From NCBI GenBank assembly GCA_028280955.1, contig JANQKU010000026.1, forward strand, positions 1 to 51,435: 51,435 bases of DNA. The letters are read 5' to 3'. The stretch is from Opitutaceae bacterium. Lineage in GTDB: Bacteria > Verrucomicrobiota > Verrucomicrobiia > Opitutales > Opitutaceae. A model generated the notes under the pieces. That model was not told the origin of the DNA and searched no databases. It saw only the letters and a program-made list of their open reading frames with translations. Within the stretch, counting starts at the first letter, position 1, and each line of letters opens with the position of its first letter. This document shows, one piece after another, positions 20,183-28,297 of the stretch. The translations under genes and the position numbers were made by a program.

Positions 20183-20821
20183 ATGAAGCTCAAAGTATTT
20201 ACACCAGATGGCTCTTCGAGCCAGGAAAAGGAATTTGCAGACCTTCCCACGTTTGAAGGTAATAAAGGATTGCAGTCACTTAAAGAAGTGATCGTAGCTC
20301 AGGCAGCGAATGCTCGCCAGGGAACTCGGTCCACCAAGACCCGTGCAGAAGTAAGCGGTGGAGGAAAGAAACCGTGGAGACAGAAGGGAACTGGTCGGGC
20401 TCGTGCCGGATCGACACGTTCTCCCATCTGGGTTGGTGGTGGTGTTGCCTTTGGCCCACGCCCACAAGATTTTTCGAAGAAAACGAATCGAAAGGTGAAG
20501 TCATTGGCTTTTCGCAGAGCTTTCTTCGACCGCGTTGTCAGCGATTCAATACAGCTCATCGAGGCCTTTGAAGTGAATCCGGTCAAAACCAGAGTCTTCA
20601 ATGAAATTCTTGAGAAGATCGCACCTAATGGAAGTGTCTTGATTGTTGATCAGGAACATTCTTCCGATGTGATTCGTGCTGCTAGGAATATTCATCGTGT
20701 GATCCTTGCGGAAACTCAACAACTCAGCACCACAGACCTCTGCCTTTGTGATCATGTCATCATTACCAGTAGAGGATTGGAATCCTTGCTCCCTCGCTTA
20801 ACCAATGGAGGTAACTCATGA
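20183..20821 (+). CDS. rplD: 50S ribosomal protein L4
   Basis: L4 lines the exit tunnel and in E. coli represses the S10 operon. It has about 212 residues from the ATG at 20183. A GTG nine bases earlier (20174) would add Met-Ser-Val. The loop region KTRAEVSGGGKKPWRQKGTGRARAG is split over the usual tunnel-loop motif and followed by RSPIWVGGGVAFGPRP. The stop overlaps the rplW start (ATGA). Confidence 0.97.
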   Translation: MKLKVFTPDGSSSQEKEFADLPTFEGNKGLQSLKEVIVAQAANARQGTRSTKTRAEVSGGGKKPWRQKGTGRARAGSTRSPIWVGGGVAFGPRPQDFSKKTNRKVKSLAFRRAFFDRVVSDSIQLIEAFEVNPVKTRVFNEILEKIAPNGSVLIVDQEHSSDVIRAARNIHRVILAETQQLSTTDLCLCDHVIITSRGLESLLPRLTNGGNS

Positions 20822-21102
20822 TTAGCTCAGATAAAGTTCTCAAAGGGTTTCGCCTGACAGAGAAGTCAAATAGGGCTTCCTCGGAAGTCGGACAGTACAC
20901 TTTTGAAGTGTTTCCGGATGCCACCAAATACACTATTCGTGAAGCCATTGAACAGAGATTTGAAGTTACGGTTCGACGAGTAAACGTTATCAATGTGAAG
21001 GGGAAGCGGACACGAAATCGTCGGGGCCAAATTTCTTATAAACCTGGTTTCAAGAAGGCTCTCGTTACCTTGAAAGAGGGTGACCAGATCGAAATGATCT
21101 AA
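20818..21102 (+). CDS. rplW: 50S ribosomal protein L23
   Basis: L23 sits at the tunnel exit and docks SRP and trigger factor. It has 94 residues. It contains RLTEKSNRASSEVGQYTFEV, then RRVNVINVKGKRTRNRRGQI, typical of the family. It overlaps rplD by four bases and is preceded by a strong GGAGG ribosome site inside rplD, one of the best in the window. Confidence 0.97.
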   Translation: MISSDKVLKGFRLTEKSNRASSEVGQYTFEVFPDATKYTIREAIEQRFEVTVRRVNVINVKGKRTRNRRGQISYKPGFKKALVTLKEGDQIEMI

Positions 21103-21126
21103 TGGACCTTAGGAGAATACTAACCA

Positions 21127-21984
21127 ATGCCTATCAAATCTTACAATCCACTCACCCCGACGCAGCGCTTCTTTCAGCAGAATAAGCAACCGCATCTGGC
21201 AAAAAAACGTCCGGAAAAGAAACTTTCGGAATCTTCCTCTAAGACAGCCGGTCGTAATTGTTATGGCCGTGTGACTTCCCGCCGTCGTGGAGGCGGTCAT
21301 AAAAGATTATTCCGTCGTATTGATTTTAAGCGGACAAAGTTAGACATTCCGGCAAAGGTTCAAACGATTGAGTACGATCCGAATCGCTCAGCTAATATCG
21401 CTTTGATCGCATATGCTGACGGTGAAAAGGCTTATATTATTGCGCCTCGTGGAATTCGAAAAGGTGATACCGTTATTTCAGCGGAGAAGAAGGCAGCGAT
21501 TAATCCGGGTAATAATATGCCTTTGTCATCGATTCCCCTTTCCACTCGAATCCATGCCGTTGAATTGTATCCAGGGCGAGGAGCGCAGATTGGACGTTCT
21601 GCCGGTAATGCCGCAGAACTGGTTAACCTTGATGGTGATCAAGCAACCCTTAAAATGCCCAGTGGAGAAATCCGTTTGGTGAGCTCCCGGTGTCGTGCGA
21701 CGATTGGTGAAGTGGGCAATGGTGAACATCGCAATATTTCTCTCGGGAAAGCTGGTCGTAATCGTTGGCTAGGGCGTCGTCCACGCGTTCGTGGTATGGT
21801 AATGAATCCGATTGATCACCCGAATGGTGGTGGACAAGGGAAAAGTAAGGGTGGCGGTGGCCGCCAACATCTAACGTCTCCTTGGGGTCAGTTGGCCAAA
21901 GGTTTCCCGACACGGCGTAAGTCGAAAGAATCAAACAACCTCATTTTGGTCCGTCGCAACGGACATAAACTCAAATCGAATTAA
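21127..21984 (+). CDS. rplB: 50S ribosomal protein L2
   Basis: L2 is needed for subunit joining and peptidyl-transferase activity. It has 285 residues. GRVTSRRRGGGHKRLFRRIDF near the N-terminus and RGMVMNPIDHPNGGGQGKSKGG near the C-terminus are signatures; the conserved His is in NPIDHPNGGG. The N-terminal 25 residues (KSYNPLTPTQRFFQQNKQ) are usual for the family. It is preceded by AGGAG. Confidence 0.98.
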   Translation: MPIKSYNPLTPTQRFFQQNKQPHLAKKRPEKKLSESSSKTAGRNCYGRVTSRRRGGGHKRLFRRIDFKRTKLDIPAKVQTIEYDPNRSANIALIAYADGEKAYIIAPRGIRKGDTVISAEKKAAINPGNNMPLSSIPLSTRIHAVELYPGRGAQIGRSAGNAAELVNLDGDQATLKMPSGEIRLVSSRCRATIGEVGNGEHRNISLGKAGRNRWLGRRPRVRGMVMNPIDHPNGGGQGKSKGGGGRQHLTSPWGQLAKGFPTRRKSKESNNLILVRRNGHKLKSN

Positions 21985-21987
21985 GAT

Positions 21988-22257
21988 ATGGCCCGCTCAA
22001 TTAAAAAAGGTTTTTTTGTAGACCCACATTTGATGGACAAGATCGAAGCGGCTACGAAGAGCAGTCAGCGTAAACCGATTACGACCTGGTCTCGCCGTTC
22101 AACTATTACACCCGATTTTGTCGGTCTCAATTTCAATGTGCACAATGGGAAAAGTTTTATAGCGGTTTATGTCACTGAAAATATGGTGGGCCATAAATTA
22201 GGTGAATTTGCGCCAACGCGCAGCTTCCGAACCCATGGCTCTCATACCGCTAAGTAA
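21988..22257 (+). CDS. rpsS: 30S ribosomal protein S19
   Basis: S19 is a 30S head protein contacting S13. It has 89 residues. It starts [19 protein letters not shown] and contains [18 protein letters not shown] and [19 protein letters not shown]. It lies three bases after rplB with no Shine-Dalgarno sequence (AAGATATG). Confidence 0.98.
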   Translation: MARSIKKGFFVDPHLMDKIEAATKSSQRKPITTWSRRSTITPDFVGLNFNVHNGKSFIAVYVTENMVGHKLGEFAPTRSFRTHGSHTAK

Positions 22258-22287
22258 TTAAATCCTGCCTGAACAAAAAACTCACCT

Positions 22288-22632
22288 ATGGAAGTCCAAG
22301 CTCTTACAAAATATGCTCGCATGTCCCCGAAGAAAGTTCGGGAGGTTGCGCGTGTTATCCAAGGTCGCAAGGCATCGGAAGCACTTGATTTAATCCGGTT
22401 TATCCCACGGAAATCCGCCCGTCTTTTGACCAAAACATTAAAGTCCGCCATCGCAAATGCAGAAAATAACAGCGATCTTTCGGTTGAAAATTTGATTATT
22501 GAGAAGGCTATTATCGAACAAGGCCCCGTATTGAAGCGTTACAAGGCCTCGGCTCGCGGGTCGGCGGCTCCTCGAAAAAAACGGATGTCGCATATCCGAA
22601 TCGTCCTGTCAGACCAACCTTCAACTAACTAA
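22288..22632 (+). CDS. rplV: 50S ribosomal protein L22
   Basis: L22 lines the exit tunnel and contacts all 23S domains. It has 114 residues. It contains [20 protein letters not shown] at the N-terminus and [19 protein letters not shown], the conserved C-terminal hairpin and tail. The spacer to rpsS is 30 bases and lacks a Shine-Dalgarno site. Confidence 0.98.
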   Translation: MEVQALTKYARMSPKKVREVARVIQGRKASEALDLIRFIPRKSARLLTKTLKSAIANAENNSDLSVENLIIEKAIIEQGPVLKRYKASARGSAAPRKKRMSHIRIVLSDQPSTN

Positions 22633-22637
22633 TATTT

Positions 22638-23270
22638 ATGGGACAGAAAACACATCCAATAGGTTTCCGCTTAGCTGTCCGCCGCAATTGGCAGTCACGT
22701 TGGTTTGCGAGCAGAAAAGATTATGCTAAAACGTTGCACGAAGATTATGTCATTCGTGACATTCTCTTTAAGAAACTGAAGTTGGCATCGGTACCTCGTA
22801 TCTTCATCGAACGTGCTTCAAATAGAGTCCGGGTAAAGATTTTTACCGCAAGACCTGGTATTGTGATTGGTCGTAAGGGTCAAGAGATCGAAAAGATCAA
22901 AGATGATATTTCCAAGATGACAGGTAAGGAAGTGCTTCTCGATATTCAAGAGGTCAAAAAACCTGAGATTGAAGCCAAGCTGGTTGCGGACAATATTGCG
23001 CTGCAACTCGAACGTCGTATTTCTTTCCGTCGTGCCATGAAGAAAGCTGTCCAAATGGCAATGAGTCTTGGCGCAGAGGGGATTAAGATTCAGATTGGTG
23101 GTCGTTTGAATGGTGCAGATATTGCCCGGACAGAGGTCCAACGTCAGGGTCGTGTTCCCCTTCATACACTACGTGAAGAAATTGATTACGGTACTGCTGA
23201 AGCCAATACTGTTTATGGAATCATAGGGATTAAATGCTGGGTCTGTAAGATTGATTCAGACACCCAATAA
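22638..23270 (+). CDS. rpsC: 30S ribosomal protein S3
   Basis: S3 forms part of the mRNA entry channel. It has 210 residues. The KH domain motif [16 protein letters not shown] is clear, and [16 protein letters not shown] and [18 protein letters not shown] are family signatures. It follows rplV by five bases (AATATTTATG) with no ribosome site. Confidence 0.98.
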   Translation: MGQKTHPIGFRLAVRRNWQSRWFASRKDYAKTLHEDYVIRDILFKKLKLASVPRIFIERASNRVRVKIFTARPGIVIGRKGQEIEKIKDDISKMTGKEVLLDIQEVKKPEIEAKLVADNIALQLERRISFRRAMKKAVQMAMSLGAEGIKIQIGGRLNGADIARTEVQRQGRVPLHTLREEIDYGTAEANTVYGIIGIKCWVCKIDSDTQ

Positions 23271-23285
23271 TTAGAGATATCCGAC

Positions 23286-23705
23286 ATGCCATTAACACCT
23301 TCTAGAACAAAATACAGAAAAAGACAAAAGGGGTCTCTCAAGGGTAATGCCAAAGGGGGAGACACACTTGCCTTTGGTGAGTTTGGAATACAGGCTCTTG
23401 GTCGAGGTTATTTCACTTCGTCTCAAATTGAGGCGGCTCGTGTGGCGATCAACCGTCACTTGAAACGAAAAGGGAAAATGTGGATTCGGGTGTTCCCTCA
23501 TCGTCCTGTGACAAAAAAACCTCAGGAAACTCGTATGGGTAAGGGCAAAGGCCCTGTTGAATACTATGCTGCTGAGATTAAGCCGGGAGTCGTCCTGTTT
23601 GAAGTGTCCGGTGTTTCGCTCACGCTTGCTCGTGAAGCGATGCGACTTGCCGATAACAAAATTCCGTTTCGTTGCCGTTTCTTGGCTCGTGAGGATCACG
23701 CCTAA
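23286..23705 (+). CDS. rplP: 50S ribosomal protein L16
   Basis: L16 binds near the A-site and supports tRNA accommodation. It has 139 residues. PSRTKYRKRQKGSLKGNAKG at the start and RMGKGKGPVEYYAAEIKPG in the middle are conserved. It lies 15 bases after rpsC. Confidence 0.98.
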   Translation: MPLTPSRTKYRKRQKGSLKGNAKGGDTLAFGEFGIQALGRGYFTSSQIEAARVAINRHLKRKGKMWIRVFPHRPVTKKPQETRMGKGKGPVEYYAAEIKPGVVLFEVSGVSLTLAREAMRLADNKIPFRCRFLAREDHA

Positions 23706-23731
23706 TTAGAAATTGAGATTGAAAGACGACT

Positions 23732-23926
23732 ATGACTGTTAAGGAAATCAGAGAACTTTCTCCCCTGGAAATAGAAAAGAAAATCCGCGAAATTCGTCAG
23801 GAATTATTGGGGCTTCGATTGCACAAGCAAACAGGGCAGGTAGAAAAAACCCACGAGCTAAAGTCGCTTCGCCGCGATATTGCGCGTTTGGAAACGATTA
23901 ACCGAGAAAAGAAAGCTGCCGCTTAA
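23732..23926 (+). CDS. rpmC: 50S ribosomal protein L29
   Basis: L29 is a small two-helix protein near the tunnel exit. It has 64 residues, with [20 protein letters not shown] and the conserved C-terminal helix [16 protein letters not shown]. It keeps the standard order between L16 and S17. Confidence 0.96.
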   Translation: MTVKEIRELSPLEIEKKIREIRQELLGLRLHKQTGQVEKTHELKSLRRDIARLETINREKKAAA

Positions 23927-23945
23927 GTAAGCCAGAATTATAAAC

Positions 23946-24266
23946 ATGGAAAAGCAAGTCCGCAATAATCGGAAAACCCTTAATGGGACTGTCACCAGTC
24001 GTATGGGAGACAAGTCGATCAAGGTAACCGTCTCTTACAAGATTCCTCATCCACGGTATCAAAAAGTGATTAACCGGAAGACCGTTCTTCATGTGCATGA
24101 TGAAAAGAATGAGACGAAACCGGGCGACCGTGTTGAAATTATGGAGACTCGCCCTATCAGTCGACTGAAGTGCTGGAGAATCGTAAAAGTGCTGGAGGTT
24201 GCACCTGATCTTTCAGTGATAGCTGCGCCAGCAGCAGAAACCTCTGAACTTGAAAGTGAGGCGTAA
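23946..24266 (+). CDS. rpsQ: 30S ribosomal protein S17 with C-terminal tail
   Basis: S17 is an OB-fold primary binder of 16S rRNA. It has 106 residues; the family core (about 85 residues) ends near VLEVAP. The core has KTLNGTVTSRMGDKSIKVTV and HDEKNETKPGDRVEIMETRPISRLKCW across adjoining motifs. The final 20 residues (APAAETSELESEA) form an acidic Ala/Glu tail that most S17 proteins lack, similar in character to the tails on S11 and L17 here. Confidence 0.96.
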   Translation: MEKQVRNNRKTLNGTVTSRMGDKSIKVTVSYKIPHPRYQKVINRKTVLHVHDEKNETKPGDRVEIMETRPISRLKCWRIVKVLEVAPDLSVIAAPAAETSELESEA

Positions 24267-24275
24267 AATTTTACT

Positions 24276-24638
24276 ATGATACAACTACTTTCAGTTTTAG
24301 AAGTCGCTGATAATACCGGAGCACGTAAGGTTGCGATGATTCGGCGGCTTGGTCAAAAGAAGAAAACCGCTAGCGTTGGAGATGTTATTGTCGTCAATGT
24401 GAAAGAAAGTAATACTGAGGCGAGTGTTAAAAAGGGCGAAGTCGCTCGTGCTGTCGTCGTAAGAACCAAGGCCCCTATTCGGCGTGCAGATGGTAGTTAC
24501 TTGAGGTTTGATAGCAACGCGGTCGTGATTATTGATGCAACGGGAAATCCCCGGGGTACCAGAATCTTTGGACCGGTCGCCCGTGAATTGAGGAAACAAT
24601 TCATGAAGATTGTATCATTAGCCCCGGAGGTTCTTTAA
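24276..24638 (+). CDS. rplN: 50S ribosomal protein L14
   Basis: L14 forms an intersubunit bridge. It has 120 residues. It starts [19 protein letters not shown] and contains [20 protein letters not shown] and the C-terminal [13 protein letters not shown]. It lies nine bases after rpsQ and has no Shine-Dalgarno site. Confidence 0.98.
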   Translation: MIQLLSVLEVADNTGARKVAMIRRLGQKKKTASVGDVIVVNVKESNTEASVKKGEVARAVVVRTKAPIRRADGSYLRFDSNAVVIIDATGNPRGTRIFGPVARELRKQFMKIVSLAPEVL

Positions 24639-24639
24639 A

Positions 24640-24906
24640 ATGAAGACACATGTAAAACGTGGCGACGAAGTCGTTGTAATCAGTGGTGCTGCCCAAGGTA
24701 AGAGAGGTAAACTGCTCGAAATTCTCTCGAAAAAAAATCGTGGTGTAGTGGAAGGTGTAGCCATGATCAAACGCCATGAAAAGAAAACTCAAGAAAACCC
24801 GGAAGGAGCCATTGTTGAGCGCGAAGGCTCCATCCATCTATCCAATTTGATGCTCGCATCCACCTTTGACGCTCGTCAGCAGAAAAGTGGTTTGGCAAAA
24901 AAATAA
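24640..24906 (+). CDS. rplX: 50S ribosomal protein L24
   Basis: L24 is an assembly initiator near the tunnel exit. It has 88 residues, shorter than the E. coli form. A KOW motif is visible near residues 6-32 (GDEVVVISGAAQGKRGKLLE). It is preceded by GGAGG, one of the few clear ribosome sites, one base after the rplN stop. Confidence 0.96.
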   Translation: MKTHVKRGDEVVVISGAAQGKRGKLLEILSKKNRGVVEGVAMIKRHEKKTQENPEGAIVEREGSIHLSNLMLASTFDARQQKSGLAKK

Positions 24907-24962
24907 GACAGCAACTCGATCCTATAGATACAATTGTCAGGCCGGAAATCTGACTTCGAAAA

Positions 24963-25523
24963 ATGAGTGCACCATATTTAAAAACATTTTATAAAGAAGA
25001 GACGCTTCCGGCTCTTATGAAGAGCCGAAAGTATAAGAATGCCCATCAGGTTCCTAAGATTGAAAAGATTGTGATCAATAGTGGGATCAGTGCAACGGCT
25101 GACAAGAGTGTTTTGACAGACACCATTCGCGAAATGAGTATGATTGCCGGTCAGCAGGCTGTTGCGACAAAAGCAAAAAAGAGCATCGCGAATTTTAAAC
25201 TGCGGGAAGGAATGCCGATTGGATGCAAAGTCACTTTGCGAGGAGATCGGATGTATGATTTCCTTTATCGTTTGGTTAGTATTTCACTGCCGACAATCCG
25301 AGATTTCCGAGGTCTTTCTCCCAAAATGGATGGGAACGGAAATTACTCGATTGGTATCGCGGACATTACCATTTTTCCGGAAATTGCGTTTGAATCTCAC
25401 AAACAGCGTATTGCCGGGTTGGATATAAGCATTGTAACAACAGCTAAAACAGATGAGGAAGCTCATGAGCTTTTGAGTCATTTAGGGATGCCATTCCGGC
25501 GCCCTGAAAGTAGCGCTGCATAA
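24963..25523 (+). CDS. rplE: 50S ribosomal protein L5
   Basis: L5 binds 5S rRNA and the central protuberance. It has 186 residues. It contains PKIEKIVINSGISATADK, then KKSIANFKLREGMPIGCKVTLRG and DFRGLSPKMDGNGNYSIGI, all typical. The 56-base spacer before it contains a small GTCAG/CTGAC hairpin. No Shine-Dalgarno site is visible (CGAAAAATG). Confidence 0.97.
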   Translation: MSAPYLKTFYKEETLPALMKSRKYKNAHQVPKIEKIVINSGISATADKSVLTDTIREMSMIAGQQAVATKAKKSIANFKLREGMPIGCKVTLRGDRMYDFLYRLVSISLPTIRDFRGLSPKMDGNGNYSIGIADITIFPEIAFESHKQRIAGLDISIVTTAKTDEEAHELLSHLGMPFRRPESSAA

Positions 25524-25532
25524 AAAAACAAA

Positions 25533-25838
25533 ATGGCCAAAAAATCAGCTATACAAAAAAATATTCGCCGTCGTCGTCTGGTCGAAAAATATGCGGCTCA
25601 GCGTTCGGAATTAAAGGCGATTCTTGCGAATCCTGAGACATCGGACAAGGAATTCTTTACGGCTCAACGTAAACTCTCCAAGTTGCCTCGCAATTCATCG
25701 GCTATCCGTGTACGTAATCGTTGTGCTGTCACAGGTCGCCCCCGGGCTTATATCGGACGTTTTGGCCTTTCGCGGCTTACCTTCCGTGAGCTTGCTCTGG
25801 ATGGGAAAATTCCCGGTGTCACTAAATCTTCTTGGTAA
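25533..25838 (+). CDS. rpsN: 30S ribosomal protein S14, zinc-independent form
   Basis: S14 is a 30S head protein. At 101 residues it is the long form. It has only one Cys near the C-terminal motif ([22 protein letters not shown]), so it lacks the two CxxC pairs of the short zinc-binding type. This is the common zinc-free paralogue type. It lies nine bases after rplE. Confidence 0.97.
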   Translation: MAKKSAIQKNIRRRRLVEKYAAQRSELKAILANPETSDKEFFTAQRKLSKLPRNSSAIRVRNRCAVTGRPRAYIGRFGLSRLTFRELALDGKIPGVTKSSW

Positions 25839-25870
25839 CGATAAACAAAAATTTGAAAGAAACTAAAGAT

Positions 25871-25895
25871 GGCAGAAGTTTGGATATCATCTGCC
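25871..25895 (+). promoter_or_regulatory. Hairpin in rpsH leader
   Basis: GGCAGA (25871-25876) pairs with TCTGCC (25890-25895) around a 13-base loop, within the 79-base spacer before rpsH. S8 regulates spc-operon translation in E. coli through an RNA helix, so this is a possible feedback site. Evidence is limited to the pairing. Confidence 0.3.
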
Positions 25896-25917
25896 TTGAT
25901 ACAAAAAGAACGAAACA

Positions 25918-26310
25918 ATGACAGATCCTATCAGTGATTTTCTTACTCGGGTACGTAATGCTTCCAGGGCAGTACGAGATGAATGCGTCTGCCCGCACTC
26001 TAAAATGAAGCATGCCATGGCTTTGATCCTTAAGGAGGAGGGCTTTGTCAGTGATGTTTCTGAAGGAACGGACAAGAGAGGTCATAAAACCCTAGTGCTG
26101 ACACTTAAGTACATCGATGGTGTTTCGGCGATCAATGGGATTGATCGTGTCAGCAAACCTGGTCGCCGACTCTATACCAATTCGACAGAAATCCCACGTG
26201 TTCTTAATGGCTTGGGTATAAATATTCTTTCAACCTCCAAAGGGTTGATGATTGGAAGCAAGGCCCGTCGAAATAAGTTGGGCGGCGAAATTCTTTGTAA
26301 CGTTTGGTAA
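25918..26310 (+). CDS. rpsH: 30S ribosomal protein S8
   Basis: S8 is a primary 16S binder and in E. coli a translational repressor of the spc operon. It has 130 residues. It starts MTDPISDFLTRVRNASRA and contains the C-terminal ILSTSKGLMIGSKARRNKLGGEIL region, where the S8 signature STSKG is visible. The longest spacer in this section (79 bases) precedes it. Confidence 0.97.
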   Translation: MTDPISDFLTRVRNASRAVRDECVCPHSKMKHAMALILKEEGFVSDVSEGTDKRGHKTLVLTLKYIDGVSAINGIDRVSKPGRRLYTNSTEIPRVLNGLGINILSTSKGLMIGSKARRNKLGGEILCNVW

Positions 26311-26323
26311 GGAGACAATCGAG

Positions 26324-26860
26324 ATGAGTCGAATTGGAAAAAATCCCGTGGCCATCCCGGCCAATGTTAAAATTACCATCGATGGTACTACTGTCAGTGT
26401 CGAAGGACCAAAGGGAAAGAATGCAAAGTCATTCCCACCCGTTGTCAGCTTTGAAGTAAAAGATGAGACAATTGTGGTCAGCCCGATTGGAAATTCACGC
26501 TTAGCCCGTGCTATGTATGGAACTTCTCGTTCTATTATTGCATCTTTAGTTCATGGAGTTTCAGAAGGCTATTCCAAAGAATTGGAAATTCATGGAGTCG
26601 GTTTTCGCGCAGCTTTGAAAGGATCGATTCTCGATCTAAGCCTGGGATATTCTCATCCCATAGAATATAAGATTCCTGAAGGTATTCAGGTAATAGTCAC
26701 AGAAAATACCAAGCTGAAGGTCGAAGGGATCGATAAGCAAAAGGTTGGGGCTGTTGCTGCTGATATCAGAAGTTTCTATCCTCCGGAGCCGTATAAGGGT
26801 AAGGGAGTCAGAATCGTAGGTGAATACGTTCGCCGGAAGGAAGGTAAGACTGTTGCATAG
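26324..26860 (+). CDS. rplF: 50S ribosomal protein L6
   Basis: L6 is near the factor-binding site. The frame is open further upstream (to an ATG at 26252), but that stretch lies inside rpsH. The start chosen here, MSRIGKNPVAIPANV, is the family's conserved N-terminus and has AAGGAG at 26309-26314. That gives 178 residues, the usual length. PEPYKGKGVRIVGEYVRRKEGK near the C-terminus is the L6 signature. Confidence 0.97.
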   Translation: MSRIGKNPVAIPANVKITIDGTTVSVEGPKGKNAKSFPPVVSFEVKDETIVVSPIGNSRLARAMYGTSRSIIASLVHGVSEGYSKELEIHGVGFRAALKGSILDLSLGYSHPIEYKIPEGIQVIVTENTKLKVEGIDKQKVGAVAADIRSFYPPEPYKGKGVRIVGEYVRRKEGKTVA

Positions 26861-26915
26861 TCTATTCTCCTGTTCATAACTCAAATTAAGTTTACTAAAA
26901 ATACAGAATTTCGGC

Positions 26916-27278
26916 ATGAAGATAGAGCATAAAAATAAACTGCTGCAAAAGCGTCGCTGGCGCATTCGCAAAAAGGTTTCGGGCACCTCGGAACGTCCAC
27001 GCCTTTCTGTTTGCTTCACCAACAAACATATCTACGCGCAGTGCATTGACGATACTGAAGGGAAGACACTGGTCTTTCTTTCCAGCCTAAATGGTGACTT
27101 GAAAGCCAAAAAAATCTCTGCAAATATTGAAGGTGCCAAAGCATTTGGTGAAGCGTTTGCAGACAAAGCGAAAGCAGCTGGCATTGCAAAAGTCGTTTTT
27201 GACCGTAATGGTCGTCTTTACCACGGAAGTGTGAAAACTTTTGCAGACACCGTTCGTTCAGCTGGCCTGGAGTTCTAA
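26916..27278 (+). CDS. rplR: 50S ribosomal protein L18
   Basis: L18 binds 5S rRNA with L5. It has 120 residues. It contains RRWRIRKKVSGTSERPRLSV, then FDRNGRLYHGSVKTFADTVR, ending GLEF. It follows rplF after 55 bases and has no ribosome site. Confidence 0.97.
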   Translation: MKIEHKNKLLQKRRWRIRKKVSGTSERPRLSVCFTNKHIYAQCIDDTEGKTLVFLSSLNGDLKAKKISANIEGAKAFGEAFADKAKAAGIAKVVFDRNGRLYHGSVKTFADTVRSAGLEF

Positions 27279-27284
27279 TAGCCC

Positions 27285-27797
27285 ATGAATAATTCAAGAA
27301 GAAATAGAAATACAAAGAATCCAGTTGAAGAAACGGAGTCTGAATTCCTCGAAAAAGTTGTTTTCATCAATCGATGTGCGAAGGTCGTGAAAGGTGGACG
27401 ACGTTTCAGTTTTTCATCCCTCGTTGTCACAGGTGACCAAAAAGGCCGAGTCGGCGTTGGTTATGGTAAGGCAAATGAAGTTCCTGAAGCGATTCGCAAA
27501 GGATCTGAACAAGCTCGCAAGAACATGATTGAAGTCCGGATCAAACCGGAGACGATCCCGCATGAAGTCATCGGTCAAGCTGATGGCGGCCGGGTGCTTT
27601 TACGTCCGGCGACTAATGGAACGGGCATCATTGCCGGTGGTGGTGTGCGCGCTGTCCTTGAGGCTGCAGGGGTAAAGAATGTTCTTTCGAAATCTCTCGG
27701 TTCGAACAACCATATCGCGGTTGTTCACGCTACTCTTAACGGATTGAAAAAACTTCGTTTGGCAGAAGATTTCCGGAAGATCCGGAAAAACAGTTAA
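27285..27797 (+). CDS. rpsE: 30S ribosomal protein S5
   Basis: S5 is part of the mRNA entry and helicase region. It has 170 residues. It contains [22 protein letters not shown] and [22 protein letters not shown], with the C-terminal [20 protein letters not shown]. The usual next gene, rpmD (L30), is absent: 23 bases separate it from rplO. Confidence 0.98.
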   Translation: MNNSRRNRNTKNPVEETESEFLEKVVFINRCAKVVKGGRRFSFSSLVVTGDQKGRVGVGYGKANEVPEAIRKGSEQARKNMIEVRIKPETIPHEVIGQADGGRVLLRPATNGTGIIAGGGVRAVLEAAGVKNVLSKSLGSNNHIAVVHATLNGLKKLRLAEDFRKIRKNS

Positions 27798-27820
27798 TTA
27801 AAAAGAGGAAGTCTGATATA

Positions 27821-28282
27821 ATGAGATTACACGAACTTACAAATGTAGCTGGAGCTACCCACCGTCGCAAGCGTGTTGGCTGCGGAGAAGGTGGTGGACA
27901 TGGTAAGACTTCCGGGCGTGGAGGTAAGGGCCAGACTGCTCGTTCCGGTGGAGGAATCCGCATTGGATTTGAAGGTGGGCAAATGCCTCTCTATCGGAAA
28001 CTGCCTAAGAGAGGTTTCAACAATTACCAATTCAGGACTAACTATGAAACGGTTAATTTGAGTGATTTCGAAAAACTGGATCCTTCGATCACCGAAGTTG
28101 ATGCAGCAGTATTGAAATCAGCCCGTCTCATCCGCTCTACGGATAGTTTGATTAAAATTCTGGGAAACGGAGAGATCAACCGTGGCTTAAAAATCACAGC
28201 TGCTAAATTTTCTGCTTCTGCCAAAGCCAAAATCGAAAAGGCTGGAGGAGAGGCTATTATTCCTTCATCCGAGGAATCTTAG
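27821..28282 (+). CDS. rplO: 50S ribosomal protein L15
   Basis: L15 is a late-assembly 50S protein. It has 153 residues. RRKRVGCGEGGGHGKTSGRGGKGQ at the N-terminus (split over the conserved Gly-rich motif) and EGGQMPLYRKLPKRGF are typical. AGAGGAAG upstream is a good ribosome site. It precedes secY by 15 bases. Confidence 0.97.
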   Translation: MRLHELTNVAGATHRRKRVGCGEGGGHGKTSGRGGKGQTARSGGGIRIGFEGGQMPLYRKLPKRGFNNYQFRTNYETVNLSDFEKLDPSITEVDAAVLKSARLIRSTDSLIKILGNGEINRGLKITAAKFSASAKAKIEKAGGEAIIPSSEES

Positions 28283-28297
28283 TATTCACAAAATATA

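Noticed and set aside
26252-26323. Longer rplF frame starting inside rpsH
   Set aside because: The family N-terminus MSRIGK starts at 26324 with a good ribosome site.
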